64,000 nt of DNA from CAIVAT01 sp964355945. GTDB taxonomy: Bacteria; Bacteroidota; Bacteroidia; Bacteroidales; FEN-979. This document shows, one piece after another, positions 27,081-36,417 of this stretch. Within the stretch, counting starts at the first letter, position 1. Each line of letters opens with the position of its first letter. A model generated the notes under the pieces. The model worked only from the letters and a program-made list of their open reading frames with translations, searched no databases and was not told the DNA's origin. Made by a program: the position numbers and the translations under genes. Where the stretch lies: assembly GCA_964355945.1 (NCBI GenBank), contig CAYHGE010000001.1, forward strand, positions 1 through 64,000. The letters are read 5' to 3'.

Positions 27081-28610
27081 ATGCAAGAAACCATTCTCAT
27101 CCTTGATTTCGGTTCCCAATATACCCAGCTTATTGCCCGCAGGGTGAGGGAATTGAATGTTTATTGTGAAATCCATCCCTTCAATAAAATCCCGGTGATC
27201 ACTGATGAGATCAAAGGGGTTATTCTTTCGGGCAGTCCCTATTCGGTAAGGGATGAAAATGCCCCATTCCCTGATCTCACAGACATCAGACATAAAATGC
27301 CGCTGCTGGGTGTGTGCTATGGAGCACAGTACCTTGCACATGCCATGGGAGGAGCGATAGCCCCTTCAAAAATCAGGGAATATGGTCGTGCAAACCTGAC
27401 ATCCATGGATGAAAAGAGTGAGTTACTGGTTGGAATGTCGGCAGGATCACAAGTATGGATGTCGCATGCCGATACCATCCTGAGTGCACCAGCGGAATTT
27501 AAGGTGATTGCCAGTACTTCCGATGTGCTGTTTGCCGGGTTTAAAATTGCCTCTGAAAAAACCTATGGTATCCAGTTTCATCCGGAAGTTTATCACACCA
27601 CCGAAGGGCTGGTATTACTCAGGAATTTTGTCGTTGGTATTTGCGGATGCCATCAGTCGTGGACTCCGGAATCCTTTGTGGAGACGACGGTTACAGCATT
27701 AAAGCAAAAGCTCGGAAATGACAAAGTGGTTCTGGGTCTTTCGGGCGGGGTTGACTCCTCTGTAACAGCCATGCTGCTGAACAAGGCGATCGGGAAGAAT
27801 CTCTATTGCATCTTTGTTGACAATGGATTGCTCAGAAAAAATGAATTTGCAACTGTTATTGATCGGTATAAAACCCTGGATCTTAACGTAATCGGGGTAG
27901 ATGCCCGGGATTTATTTATCAATGCTCTTAAGAGCATTGTTGATCCGGAGCAAAAGCGTAAGATCATCGGGAAGACCTTCATCGATGTATTCGATGCCGA
28001 AGCCCATAAAATTCAGGATATCAAATGGCTGGCACAGGGAACCATCTATCCGGATGTGATTGAATCGCATTCGGTTAAGGGTCCTTCAGCAACAATCAAA
28101 TCGCATCATAATGTTGGTGGACTGCCTGATTATATGAAACTTAAAATCGTTGAACCGCTGAATAGCCTGTTCAAGGATGAAGTGCGAAAAGTTGGCAGGA
28201 CCATCGGACTTGATGCTGAATTCCTCGATCGTCACCCCTTCCCGGGTCCCGGACTTGCTGTGAGAATTCTCAGCGACATCGACCGTGAAAAGGTGAGCTT
28301 ATTGCAGGAGGTTGATGATGTTTTTATCTCAGGTTTATATGAGCATGGTCTTTATCATTCTGTTTGGCAGGCTTTTGCAGTGTTGCTTCCTGTTCAGTCA
28401 GTTGGTGTGATGGGTGATGAGCGGACGTATGAAAATGTAGTAGCTTTGCGTGCAGTGACCTCCACCGATGGAATGACGGCCGACTGGGCCCATCTTCCTT
28501 ATGAATTTCTTGCAAAAGTAAGCAATGACATCATCAACAAGGTGAAAGGGGTGAACAGGGTGGTGTATGACATCAGTTCAAAACCACCGGCAACGATTGA
28601 GTGGGAATAG
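27081..28610 (+). CDS. guaA: GMP synthase (glutamine-hydrolysing)
   Basis: 509 residues, full length. It converts XMP to GMP. The N-terminal class I glutaminase has the nucleophile Cys79 in GVCYGAQ and the His/Glu pair in QFHPEVYHT. The ATP-pyrophosphatase domain has the P-loop LSGGVDSS at about 221. The C-terminal dimerisation domain ends KPPATIEWE, the invariant tail of the family. It stands alone with its own promoter; purB, another purine gene, is 35 kb away. Confidence 0.97.
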   Translation: MQETILILDFGSQYTQLIARRVRELNVYCEIHPFNKIPVITDEIKGVILSGSPYSVRDENAPFPDLTDIRHKMPLLGVCYGAQYLAHAMGGAIAPSKIREYGRANLTSMDEKSELLVGMSAGSQVWMSHADTILSAPAEFKVIASTSDVLFAGFKIASEKTYGIQFHPEVYHTTEGLVLLRNFVVGICGCHQSWTPESFVETTVTALKQKLGNDKVVLGLSGGVDSSVTAMLLNKAIGKNLYCIFVDNGLLRKNEFATVIDRYKTLDLNVIGVDARDLFINALKSIVDPEQKRKIIGKTFIDVFDAEAHKIQDIKWLAQGTIYPDVIESHSVKGPSATIKSHHNVGGLPDYMKLKIVEPLNSLFKDEVRKVGRTIGLDAEFLDRHPFPGPGLAVRILSDIDREKVSLLQEVDDVFISGLYEHGLYHSVWQAFAVLLPVQSVGVMGDERTYENVVALRAVTSTDGMTADWAHLPYEFLAKVSNDIINKVKGVNRVVYDISSKPPATIEWE

Positions 28611-28611
28611 G

Positions 28612-28640
28612 CGAAATTTGAAATGTGAAATGATGAAATA
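28612..28640. repeat. GAAAT word repeat
   Basis: GAAAT recurs four times at 7- to 8-base steps (gaaatttgaaatgtgaaatg...) between the guaA stop and the next ATG, overlapping the first codons of that gene. It resembles the GTGAAATG words at 38425-38441. Confidence 0.6.
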
Positions 28641-30123
28641 CCTTCCTGTTTTATTTCTTTGTGTAATTCAAAGTTTTTTTTGGAATTTGTCTGTTGCCCA
28701 GTCAACACAGGAGCAGTTGAAGCAGATTCGTTCAACAGTCACTGAAAAAATTGACGGGAAGGATTATTATATCCATACCGTTAAAAGAGGCCAGACACTC
28801 TATATGATTTCAAAGGCTTATGGCGTGGAGGTTAACGATGTTATTCGTGAAAATCCCGGTGTGAAAGAGGGAATCAAGGCCGATCAAAAACTCAGAATCC
28901 CATTCCCTGGTCAAAAAAATACTCCAGCTGCGAAGAGTTCTGGCGGCAAGGAAAAAAACACTGCAAAGGAGAGCAACATTCAGAAAATGGAGTCGCCTCT
29001 AAAGACCGACTCGGTGGTTGTTGTTGAGTTGCCCTGCGGAATCGATGCAACTACAAAAAAACCAGTGTATAATGTTGCATTAATGTTACCTCTTTTCCTG
29101 GCTGATGTTGACCAGATCGATGCTGCGAATCCCACTCCGGGAGTGTTTGAGAATGTAAAGTCGTTTCAGTTCCTGCCATTTTACGAAGGTTTTCGCATGG
29201 CAGTCGATTCGCTTGAAAAATCCGGAGTTAGGATAAAACTCTATGTCTATGATGTGGATAAAGACACATCCAAAACGAGGCAATTGCTAAGAAAACCTGA
29301 AATGAAATCGATGGATCTTATTTTTGGACTTTTGTATCAGTCTAACTTTCAGATTGTTGCGTCCTTCGCCAAGAAGTATAAAATTAACCTCATTAATCCG
29401 ATTTCAGAGCGTAGTGAGCTGGTTAGCGGCAATCCGTTCGTTTTTAAAGCGCAACCATCAAAAAAAGAGCAGCTGGACCAACTGGCTGAGTATATGTCGA
29501 CAGCTTTTATCCAGGGACAGATTTTGATTATCCGGAGCGGACAATATTCCGACCGTGATGCCCCGGACCGGCTGAAAAAGAAGTGTCTTGAGCGTAACCT
29601 CAAGGTTCAGATCGTTGATGGCCAGGAAGGAGCCATAACCCGGTTCCTGAAGGATAAACCAAATTACATTGTTGCCTTCTCGGAGGATCAGGCATACACG
29701 CTGGATCTGCTGAGAAGTATGTATAAGTTGCGCAATGAATTCGATCTGACAGTGGTCGGATTGCCAAACTGGCCTTCCATGGATGGACTTGAAAATGAGT
29801 ACCTTGTTGCACTCAAAACGCATATTATGGCCAGGTCATTCATTGATTATGGAAATCTTTCTGTGAAGAAATTTATCATGAATTATCAGGAAATATACAA
29901 ATCTGACCCGGAACTTCTTGCATTTCAGGGCTTTGATCAGGGTTTTTATTTCCTTACTGCATTAAAGATGTATGGGGCAAATTTTGGCCGGTGTATCAGT
30001 GAACTTAAAATGAATTCGATGCAGACGCATTTCGATTTTATCCAGAGTAAGGACGGTGGATACGACAACCGGCACTGGGTCGTTTATAAGTATGAGAATT
30101 ATAAATTGGTGACAGTAAACTGA
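28630..30123 (+). CDS. LysM domain fused to a periplasmic-binding-protein fold
   Basis: About 497 residues. A signal peptide (MMKYLPVLFLCVIQSFFWNLSVAQ) is followed by one LysM domain at about 46-91 (YYIHTVKRGQTLYMISKAYGV), a Lys/Ser-rich linker, and from about 130 to the end a type I periplasmic-binding fold like the receptor part of branched-chain amino-acid transporters (NVALMLPLFLADVDQ, DLIFGLLYQSNFQIVASFAKKY, LRSMYKLRNEFDLTVVGLP). LysM binds peptidoglycan. The fusion may anchor a ligand- or lipoprotein-binding module to the wall. The start is the ATG pair at 28630/28633. It ends one base before the convergent gene. Confidence 0.82.
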   Translation: MMKYLPVLFLCVIQSFFWNLSVAQSTQEQLKQIRSTVTEKIDGKDYYIHTVKRGQTLYMISKAYGVEVNDVIRENPGVKEGIKADQKLRIPFPGQKNTPAAKSSGGKEKNTAKESNIQKMESPLKTDSVVVVELPCGIDATTKKPVYNVALMLPLFLADVDQIDAANPTPGVFENVKSFQFLPFYEGFRMAVDSLEKSGVRIKLYVYDVDKDTSKTRQLLRKPEMKSMDLIFGLLYQSNFQIVASFAKKYKINLINPISERSELVSGNPFVFKAQPSKKEQLDQLAEYMSTAFIQGQILIIRSGQYSDRDAPDRLKKKCLERNLKVQIVDGQEGAITRFLKDKPNYIVAFSEDQAYTLDLLRSMYKLRNEFDLTVVGLPNWPSMDGLENEYLVALKTHIMARSFIDYGNLSVKKFIMNYQEIYKSDPELLAFQGFDQGFYFLTALKMYGANFGRCISELKMNSMQTHFDFIQSKDGGYDNRHWVVYKYENYKLVTVN

Positions 30124-31002
30124 TTACTGTTTTATGGTTGGTACAGATAGTAATGGGACATTTGTGGCAAACAGGTTTTTCTTGGTAATATTCTTTGTGA
30201 AAAACATGTAGAGCAGGTTATGCTTGTGTGGCTGAAAAGCGATCAAGTCAATTAGATTTGCAGATACAAACTGATCTACTGCTGCCTGATTATCCTCTGC
30301 AACTTCGATGACATTGAAACTTATCTGATTGGTTTTCTCCTCTTTGCCAAACTTCATCTGAAGACCTTTCATCCGTGTGTAGGCATCGGTTTGCTTTGCC
30401 TTGGTAATGAAGTGAACGACATGAATTTTGGCAGAAAAGACTTCAAATAACTCCATGAGCCCCGCGATCGTGGAAGCGTTGCCTTCTGAGAGATCAGCGG
30501 CAAACATGATAGATCCGAATCCACGGAAATTTTTAATGTCGGGTACAGTAATAACAGGAACCTTTGCATGATCAATGATAAAGGTGGAAACTTTGCCCCA
30601 GATATTTGCATTGTTGCCTTTACCTGTCGTTCCCATTACGACAAGGTCAGGGTGAAAGTCGTGGCAAATCCCTTTAAGCTCATGTTCCAGTTCTCCTCCG
30701 GTAACGGTGGATGAGATCGTAATATCGGCCAGGTTTTCCTTCACAATCAGGCGGTTTACTTTCTCTTCCAGTTCTGCCATGTGATGTTCAGCCTGCCTGA
30801 ATATCTCTTTCATCAACTCCTCATTGTATATGGTACTCATATCGAGCGTATCCGGGAAGCTGGTGTCGGCAATGATGATCTGGTCAAAGTACGTGTGGAA
30901 AAATTTGATTTCACCTCCAAAAAACTTTGCAAATTCAATGGCATAGCGACATGTGATTTCGGTATGACCCGAAAAATCGACCGGTACAAGAATTTTTTTC
31001 AT
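30124..31002 (-). CDS. Tandem universal stress protein
   Basis: 292 residues made of two UspA domains (about 1-145 and 150-290). The first domain keeps the ATP-binding signature VMGTTGKGNNANIWGKVSTFI. The second domain lacks the Gly-rich loop, ending AFQPHKHNLLYMFFTKNITKKN, so only one nucleotide site is likely. It acts in the cytoplasm, usually under stress or energy limitation. Its stop abuts the convergent LysM gene at 30123. A TACTTTTA sequence just upstream is a weak promoter candidate. Confidence 0.9.
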   Translation of the reverse strand: MKKILVPVDFSGHTEITCRYAIEFAKFFGGEIKFFHTYFDQIIIADTSFPDTLDMSTIYNEELMKEIFRQAEHHMAELEEKVNRLIVKENLADITISSTVTGGELEHELKGICHDFHPDLVVMGTTGKGNNANIWGKVSTFIIDHAKVPVITVPDIKNFRGFGSIMFAADLSEGNASTIAGLMELFEVFSAKIHVVHFITKAKQTDAYTRMKGLQMKFGKEEKTNQISFNVIEVAEDNQAAVDQFVSANLIDLIAFQPHKHNLLYMFFTKNITKKNLFATNVPLLSVPTIKQ

Positions 31003-31025
31003 AAGAGATAAAAGTAAGTTAAATA

Positions 31026-32156
31026 TTAACGCAAAGTCAATATCTCAAGTAGTAATTTGCAATTATTTTGGTTTGAATAGTGTTTCTGAAGCACTGATTC
31101 CCTGTTAATAATATGACTGTGAGTGAATTCCATAGTGAACAGGTGCTGAAGTTCCATTTTTAATTCAGCAGGGGTGTTTGCAATGGTGCAGAGCTCTGAA
31201 AGGGATGTGCCGGCAACCATATCACGGTTTACCAGGCAAAACCGGCCGCTGTAGAGGGCGTTAAGCAGTTTGAGTTTAAGGCCTGTCGCTTGAAATGAAA
31301 CCATGATGTTAACCTGGGCTTCGCGGATCAGCCGGAACATTTCGTTGTCTGATGGATTTTGTACTATATGGATGTTGGGTCGCTGCAATGCAAGCCTGTT
31401 AAGCCATTCGGGAGGATCGAGGCCGGCGATCATAAGATCCGGAAAAGAATCTTCCCAGATATTCGTTATTAAAAATTCGGCAGCGAGGCTATTCTCCGGG
31501 ACAGAAAGTTTGCCCTGGTAAAGGGCATAGTTGCCTTTTCCCGGAAGGATCCTCACCTCATCATCATGATGGAAACTGGGCAGATAGATAACACGACTCT
31601 GTGGAAAGGAGGTTTCCAGGTACCGGGCGTCGTCGCTGGAAACAGCCAGCATGACCGAAGCATGACGGAGAATTTTCTGAAAATATTTGAGTTTCAGGCT
31701 TTCAACCAGGAAAAATAATTTTCTCCCCGGGTACTTCTCCGCCTTAAAAAGGTGCTGGTAATAGTGGTGTTCAATGTTGCTTTCCCGATAGATCAGAAAG
31801 CGACCTTCCAGCCTGGGATCACCCATGATTCCGCAGGTATGTAGTCCCTCAAACAGAATGGGAAGGTTGTCCAAAAGCAGATTTTTAACCAGGGTTTCTG
31901 ATATTCTGCTGGCAACAATGTATGGTGTAAGACCGAAATTGGCCCGGAATCCGGTGTTACGCGGATAATACTGCACTGAAGTACAGTATTTATTCAGTTC
32001 GGATGCAGGTTCACGTTTATATTCAAAGCAGTGCAGGTGAATTCCAACACCTGCCTGATGCAAAGCCCTGATCTTATAAAATACATCAATCACGCCGCCA
32101 TAGTTGGCCGGAAACGGGATGTCAAAAGAGATTATATGAATCGTGAGTGATGCCAA
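31026..32156 (-). CDS. Glycosyltransferase, GT4-like
   Basis: 376 residues with a two-domain GT-B look. The N-terminus reads TIHIISFDIPFPANYGGVIDVFYKI, typical of glycosyltransferases that recognise a sugar nucleotide behind a Gly-rich loop; the C-terminal domain has LLNALYSGRFCLVNRDMV in the place of the donor-binding E-x7-E region. The start is probably the TTG at 32156 because no ATG lies near; it overlaps the end of the next upstream gene by 35 bases. It pairs with the glycosyltransferase at 32122-33303. Acceptor and product are unknown. Confidence 0.78.
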   Translation of the reverse strand: MASLTIHIISFDIPFPANYGGVIDVFYKIRALHQAGVGIHLHCFEYKREPASELNKYCTSVQYYPRNTGFRANFGLTPYIVASRISETLVKNLLLDNLPILFEGLHTCGIMGDPRLEGRFLIYRESNIEHHYYQHLFKAEKYPGRKLFFLVESLKLKYFQKILRHASVMLAVSSDDARYLETSFPQSRVIYLPSFHHDDEVRILPGKGNYALYQGKLSVPENSLAAEFLITNIWEDSFPDLMIAGLDPPEWLNRLALQRPNIHIVQNPSDNEMFRLIREAQVNIMVSFQATGLKLKLLNALYSGRFCLVNRDMVAGTSLSELCTIANTPAELKMELQHLFTMEFTHSHIINRESVLQKHYSNQNNCKLLLEILTLR

Positions 32157-33303
32157 TGGTCAAAAGTAAGGTTTTTTCTTCGTTTTCCCAACAAAGATCT
32201 GCAGCAGCACTAATCAGGTTCTGCCTGTAGGTGGCCATTTGTTTTCCGTTCATAAGCATGGAGTCAATTTTGGCTGCAAGTATTTCCGGATCATGACTTC
32301 CAATAAATTCGCCAATCTGGTATTGGTCAACGATTGCCTTCATCTCCGGAAAGGGAGAAACCAGCACCGGAATGTTGGCCTGGATGTAATCCAGAAATTT
32401 GTTGGGCAGGCAATAGTGGTAGTTGATACTTACATCTTTTTCGATTGATAGCCCGAGATCAGCCATCAGTGTGTACGAATGTAATTCCTGGAATGGGATC
32501 TGGCCGAGAAACCTTACTTTGTCTGAAAGACCCTGATCTGCAGTTGATTTTTTTAATGTTTCAAAAATGTCGCCGATTCCTGCAATAACAAGAATGGCAT
32601 CTGTTTCCATGTATTTCATGGCAAGGATTGCCTCTTCGATACCCCTGTCGATGTTGACAGCACCCTGATAAATGATAATTTTCTGATCCTCAGCGATACT
32701 GATTGAAGATTTGCGGCAGGCTCCGGTCAGGGGTTTACGGTATGGCACATTGCGAACAACTGTAATTTTGTTGCCATATTCTTTTGCATATATCTCTGCC
32801 ACAGACTGGTTCACAGCAATGACATGTTTCAACTTCGGAAAAATCCGGTCCTCAATCCATTTCCATGTTTTGGTGACAGATTTTCTGCCAATAAGTTCCG
32901 GAACGCCGCGAAAATACTCATGGCAGTCATGCAAATGCCTGACCTTTGCATTTTGCAATTTGCTATCTGCATTTTGCACTTTAGTAAAAGGGTATTTTAT
33001 CCCCTCAGCCAGGTAATTTGCCGGAAGGGTGTCCAGGTCATTAGACACAATCAAATCATACTTGTGAACGAGGAGCAAAAGAAATAATCTCACATTGTAT
33101 TCGGCATAAAACAGGGGCCCCTTGTCGAAAAGCAGCTGCATCCGGTGTGTTCGGTAGGAACGGGGTGTCAGGGTCTTGCTGTTCCTGAGCCTGCGTCCGA
33201 TGAGCAACACCTCATACCCCGATTTTACCAGTGCCTGGCAGGTACGGTCAACGCGTTGATCGGTGGTGAGATCGTTGGTGACAGAAACGATGGCAACAGG
33301 CAT
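32122..33303 (-). CDS. Glycosyltransferase family 4 with repeat-derived insertion
   Basis: 393 residues. N-terminal MPVAIVSVTNDLTTDQRVDRTC and the later IIYQGAVNIDRGIEEAI, VIAGIGDIFETLK and LPNKFLDYIQANIPVLVSPFPEM are standard GT4 elements. The usual segment reading D-x-HE appears as RHLHDCHEYF. Just before it lies KVQNADSKLQNAK, encoded by the TTGCATTT-type word repeat at 32944-32983 (minus-strand reading). Thus about 13-14 residues seem to be an in-frame repeat insertion. It heads a two-gene unit with the next glycosyltransferase. Confidence 0.82.
   Translation of the reverse strand: MPVAIVSVTNDLTTDQRVDRTCQALVKSGYEVLLIGRRLRNSKTLTPRSYRTHRMQLLFDKGPLFYAEYNVRLFLLLLVHKYDLIVSNDLDTLPANYLAEGIKYPFTKVQNADSKLQNAKVRHLHDCHEYFRGVPELIGRKSVTKTWKWIEDRIFPKLKHVIAVNQSVAEIYAKEYGNKITVVRNVPYRKPLTGACRKSSISIAEDQKIIIYQGAVNIDRGIEEAILAMKYMETDAILVIAGIGDIFETLKKSTADQGLSDKVRFLGQIPFQELHSYTLMADLGLSIEKDVSINYHYCLPNKFLDYIQANIPVLVSPFPEMKAIVDQYQIGEFIGSHDPEILAAKIDSMLMNGKQMATYRQNLISAAADLCWENEEKTLLLTIGITHDSYNLF
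32944..32983. repeat. TTGCATTT word repeat inside a coding region
   Basis: TTTGCATTTTGCAATTTGC and CTGCATTTTGCACTTT, the same words as upstream of guaA (27030-27061). Here they lie inside the reading frame of a GT4 glycosyltransferase and keep it open on the minus strand. Confidence 0.8.
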
Positions 33304-33308
33304 AGGGA

Positions 33309-33349
33309 ATTTACGATTTTGCGATTTACGATTTACGATTTACGATTTC
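33309..33349. repeat. ATTTACG word repeat between divergent genes
   Basis: ATTTACGATTTTGCG then three tandem ATTTACG units. They lie immediately upstream of the glycosyltransferase start (33303, minus) and upstream of the murB promoter. A complementary array is at 38425-38482. Confidence 0.85.
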
Positions 33350-33394
33350 ATGAACAAAATTAGCTTTTTCCGCCAAACCTTCAGGGATTTCGTT

Positions 33395-33402
33395 TAATTT
33401 TG
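33395..33402 (+). promoter_or_regulatory. -7 box for murB
   Basis: TAATTTTG ends 15 bases before the ATG at 33418. It overlaps the in-frame TTG at 33400, which argues for the ATG as the real start. Confidence 0.45.
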
Positions 33403-33417
33403 ACCTTTCTTATTCCC

Positions 33418-34500
33418 ATGCATCTAGACCAGAAAGTTTCCCTTAAAACCCTGCACACCTTTGGAATGGAGGTGGAGGCGCGCTATTTTGTTGAAGCAAA
33501 TACCCATTCGGAGGTTCTGACGCTGCTAAACTATCGTCACATGATCCACATGCCGATCCTTTTTTTGGGAGGAGGCAGCAATGTGCTGTTTACCAGTGAT
33601 TTTAAAGGTATTGTGATCAGGATCAACTCCAAAGGCATTGTGATAAGGGATGAGGATGAAGTGTATGTTCATGTTACTGCTGAAGCAGGAGAAAACTGGG
33701 ATGAATTTGTGCAGCATTGCGTAAACCACGGATGGGCAGGGCTTGAAAACCTCTCCCTGATACCGGGGACAGTTGGCGCTGCCCCGATTCAAAACATCGG
33801 TGCTTATGGTGTGGAGGTGAAGGACTCTATCGAATCAGTCCAGGTGGCTGATATCAGTACAGGAAAGCAACATCGTTATACAAACGCCGAATGCCGCTTC
33901 GGATACAGAGACAGTATTTTTAAGCAGGAGCTCAGAGGAAAAGTCATTATTCTCAATACCACATTCAGGTTAAGGAAAGTTGAAAAGGCAAATGATAGCA
34001 GTGTCAGGGAGTTACAAGGCGAAAAGTTTTCTGAAGAATCCCTGCTGCGGCTTGATTACGGTGATATCCGCGGAGAGCTTGCAAGCATGGAAGTAGCATC
34101 TCCCACCATCCATGACGTTCGTGAAGCAGTATGTAACATCCGCCGCAGGAAATTGCCCGACACAGCAGAGATCGGCAATGCCGGCAGCTTTTTTAAGAAC
34201 CCTGTAGTCAGTAAATTCCAGGTTGAATCGATTCTACAGCGCTTTCCGGCGATGCCGGTCTATCCTCAAACACCGGATTCACAGTCCTTCAAGATCCCGG
34301 CAGCCTGGCTCATCGATCAGTGCGGGTGGAAGGGTTTCCGCAATGGCGATGCAGGTGTTCATGTCAACCAGCCTTTGGTCCTGGTAAATTATGGCCATGC
34401 AACCGGAGCCGAGGTTCTTGGTCTTGCAAAGCAGATCATGGATTCCGTATATCTGAAATTCGGAATCAGGCTGGAAATTGAGGTGAATGTGATTGGTTGA
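33418..34500 (+). CDS. murB: UDP-N-acetylenolpyruvoylglucosamine reductase (type I)
   Basis: About 360 residues. MurB reduces the enolpyruvyl group to make UDP-MurNAc, the second step of peptidoglycan synthesis, using FAD and NADPH. Motifs are FLGGGSNVLF (FAD), GTVGAAPIQNIGAYG, CRFGYRDSIFK with the type I Tyr loop, the catalytic Ser in GNAGSFFKNP, and the last Glu in LEIEVNVIG. The length and Tyr loop match the E. coli-like type I enzyme. The start at 33418 (MHLDQKVSLKTLHTFG) follows a promoter box at 33395. Confidence 0.96.
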   Translation: MHLDQKVSLKTLHTFGMEVEARYFVEANTHSEVLTLLNYRHMIHMPILFLGGGSNVLFTSDFKGIVIRINSKGIVIRDEDEVYVHVTAEAGENWDEFVQHCVNHGWAGLENLSLIPGTVGAAPIQNIGAYGVEVKDSIESVQVADISTGKQHRYTNAECRFGYRDSIFKQELRGKVIILNTTFRLRKVEKANDSSVRELQGEKFSEESLLRLDYGDIRGELASMEVASPTIHDVREAVCNIRRRKLPDTAEIGNAGSFFKNPVVSKFQVESILQRFPAMPVYPQTPDSQSFKIPAAWLIDQCGWKGFRNGDAGVHVNQPLVLVNYGHATGAEVLGLAKQIMDSVYLKFGIRLEIEVNVIG

Positions 34501-34665
34501 GTCACCTTTATCCAGAAATGTAAGGTAATCCCTTACAGTAAAATCAGACTTTCCCCTACAAAATAAATTGTATTTATCTGCTCGTATTTCAATGATTTAG
34601 CATAGATTTACCCGTTGTTTTCAAAGATAAATATTGCATCACGAAACCCCTAAAAGGAAGTTTGT

Positions 34666-36336
34666 ATGAGAACACTGAACATAACACGGATTTGCTATTT
34701 ATCAGCAATGATATGCATTGTCATGCTCTTCAATAGCTGCAGTAAAGAGGATAGTATTTATACTCCCGTTCCTCAAACCGCATATACAACTGTTGACAAA
34801 ACGATAATTCCAAACACCATTTCGCCATTACCTCCTCTGATTTATCCTTATGAAATTGCTGAGTATCCATTGTATGGCTTCGGAGGCTGGCAATATGGCG
34901 GAGGCATGGCTTATCAGAAAAGGCTGGACCTGATGCCGAAATCATATACGGGGGCATCGGTTAAAAGAGCCGCAACGCTGCTGAGGTTCTTTACCATGTC
35001 CGACATTCATCTTGTCGATGAGGAAACCCCCACTTCAGCCATCTATTACTCCTACATGGGTGGTGGAAGTCCATCAGGATATTCTGCGTCAATGCTTCTG
35101 ACAACACAGATGCTCAATGCTGCTGTACAAACTGTGAATGTCCTGAACAAGCAGAGTCAGTTTGATTTTGGCATCTCCCTCGGGGATGATTGCGACAACA
35201 CGCAATACAATGAATTGAGATGGTTCATCGATGTTCTTGACGGCAAGTTGATCAATCCTGATTCCGGTGTAAAGGATGATCCGATCCCGGGACCGAACAA
35301 TGATTACCAGGATACATTCCAGGCAGAAGGGCTTGATAAAGAAATTCCCTGGTACCAGACACTCGGTAACCACGACCACTTCTGGAAGGGTTCATACCCT
35401 GTTACCGAAAGCTTTCGGCCAAGTTATACAGGATTGAATATCATTAATTTAGATGATCCACTTACCGGACTTGTTGGCGGCGGTTTTTACATGGGTTCCG
35501 TTGATGGACGGACCCGGTATGGCAACATTATCGGGGCAGGTGCTACAGATAGTTTTCCAACTCCTCCCCAGGTTCTGGCAGCCGATCCAAACCGCCGCTC
35601 ATTGATTAGAAATGAATGGATTAACGAATTTTTTAATACAACGTCAACGCCTGTGGGACATGGTTTCGATCAAACCAACGTAAACTCCGGATTCGCCTGC
35701 TATACCTTCGATCCAAAGGTGAATGTCCCTGTCAGGGTGATCGTTCTTGACGATACCCAAAGTGAGGAGGATCCGAATGCGGGTGGTTATGCACACAGTT
35801 CGCTCGACTGGAATCGCTTTCACTGGCTGGTTGCCGAACTTGACAAGGGGCAGAAAGAGGGGATGCTCATGATCATAGCAGCGCATGTTCCGGTCGGAAT
35901 CGGACCTGGTTTGTGGAATCCTGACGCGCCGGTTACAGAAGATACGCTTTTGTCAACACTTCATCATTACTCCAATCTCATCCTGTGGGTTTCGGGACAT
36001 CGTCACATCAGCCAGGTCACGGTACAACCATCACCTGATCCTTCGCACCCTGAACTGGGTTTTTGGGAGGTCGAAACGCCATCATTAAAGGATTTTCCGC
36101 AGCAATTCCGTACGTTCGATATCGCCCGCAACAGCGATAATACCATTTCAATCTTTGCAACCGATGTTGATCCCATTGCCAACCCTGGTTCACTGCCGGC
36201 TTTGGCGCGTACCTATGCCATTGCATCTTTTCAACTGTTCAACTATCAGATTCCTTATTTGCCAACCGGGGATTACAATGCAGAGCTCGTAAAACAACTA
36301 AGTCCTGAAATGCAGAATAAAATAAAGAACTACTGA
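34666..36336 (+). CDS. Exported metallophosphoesterase (lipoprotein)
   Basis: 556 residues. The signal peptide ends in a lipobox-like LFNSCSKED, so the protein is probably lipid-anchored. The calcineurin-like fold has all metal motifs: MSDIHLVDE (about 108), SLGDDCDN, TLGNHDHFW, AAHVPVG and SGHRHISQ. It resembles the TIGR03767/TIGR03768 group of secreted phosphoesterases from actinobacteria and others (family recall, not a search). The substrate is unknown. A purine-rich AAAAGGAAG lies before the ATG. The next gene also encodes a lipoprotein with a CCKKED-type head. Confidence 0.85.
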   Translation: MRTLNITRICYLSAMICIVMLFNSCSKEDSIYTPVPQTAYTTVDKTIIPNTISPLPPLIYPYEIAEYPLYGFGGWQYGGGMAYQKRLDLMPKSYTGASVKRAATLLRFFTMSDIHLVDEETPTSAIYYSYMGGGSPSGYSASMLLTTQMLNAAVQTVNVLNKQSQFDFGISLGDDCDNTQYNELRWFIDVLDGKLINPDSGVKDDPIPGPNNDYQDTFQAEGLDKEIPWYQTLGNHDHFWKGSYPVTESFRPSYTGLNIINLDDPLTGLVGGGFYMGSVDGRTRYGNIIGAGATDSFPTPPQVLAADPNRRSLIRNEWINEFFNTTSTPVGHGFDQTNVNSGFACYTFDPKVNVPVRVIVLDDTQSEEDPNAGGYAHSSLDWNRFHWLVAELDKGQKEGMLMIIAAHVPVGIGPGLWNPDAPVTEDTLLSTLHHYSNLILWVSGHRHISQVTVQPSPDPSHPELGFWEVETPSLKDFPQQFRTFDIARNSDNTISIFATDVDPIANPGSLPALARTYAIASFQLFNYQIPYLPTGDYNAELVKQLSPEMQNKIKNY

Positions 36337-36417
36337 AAAAAAGGTAAATGCGTAACTTTTTTTGCCTGATCAATGAGGAAGAAGGAAGATTTTCAATATG
36401 AACCAAATCTCTATAAC

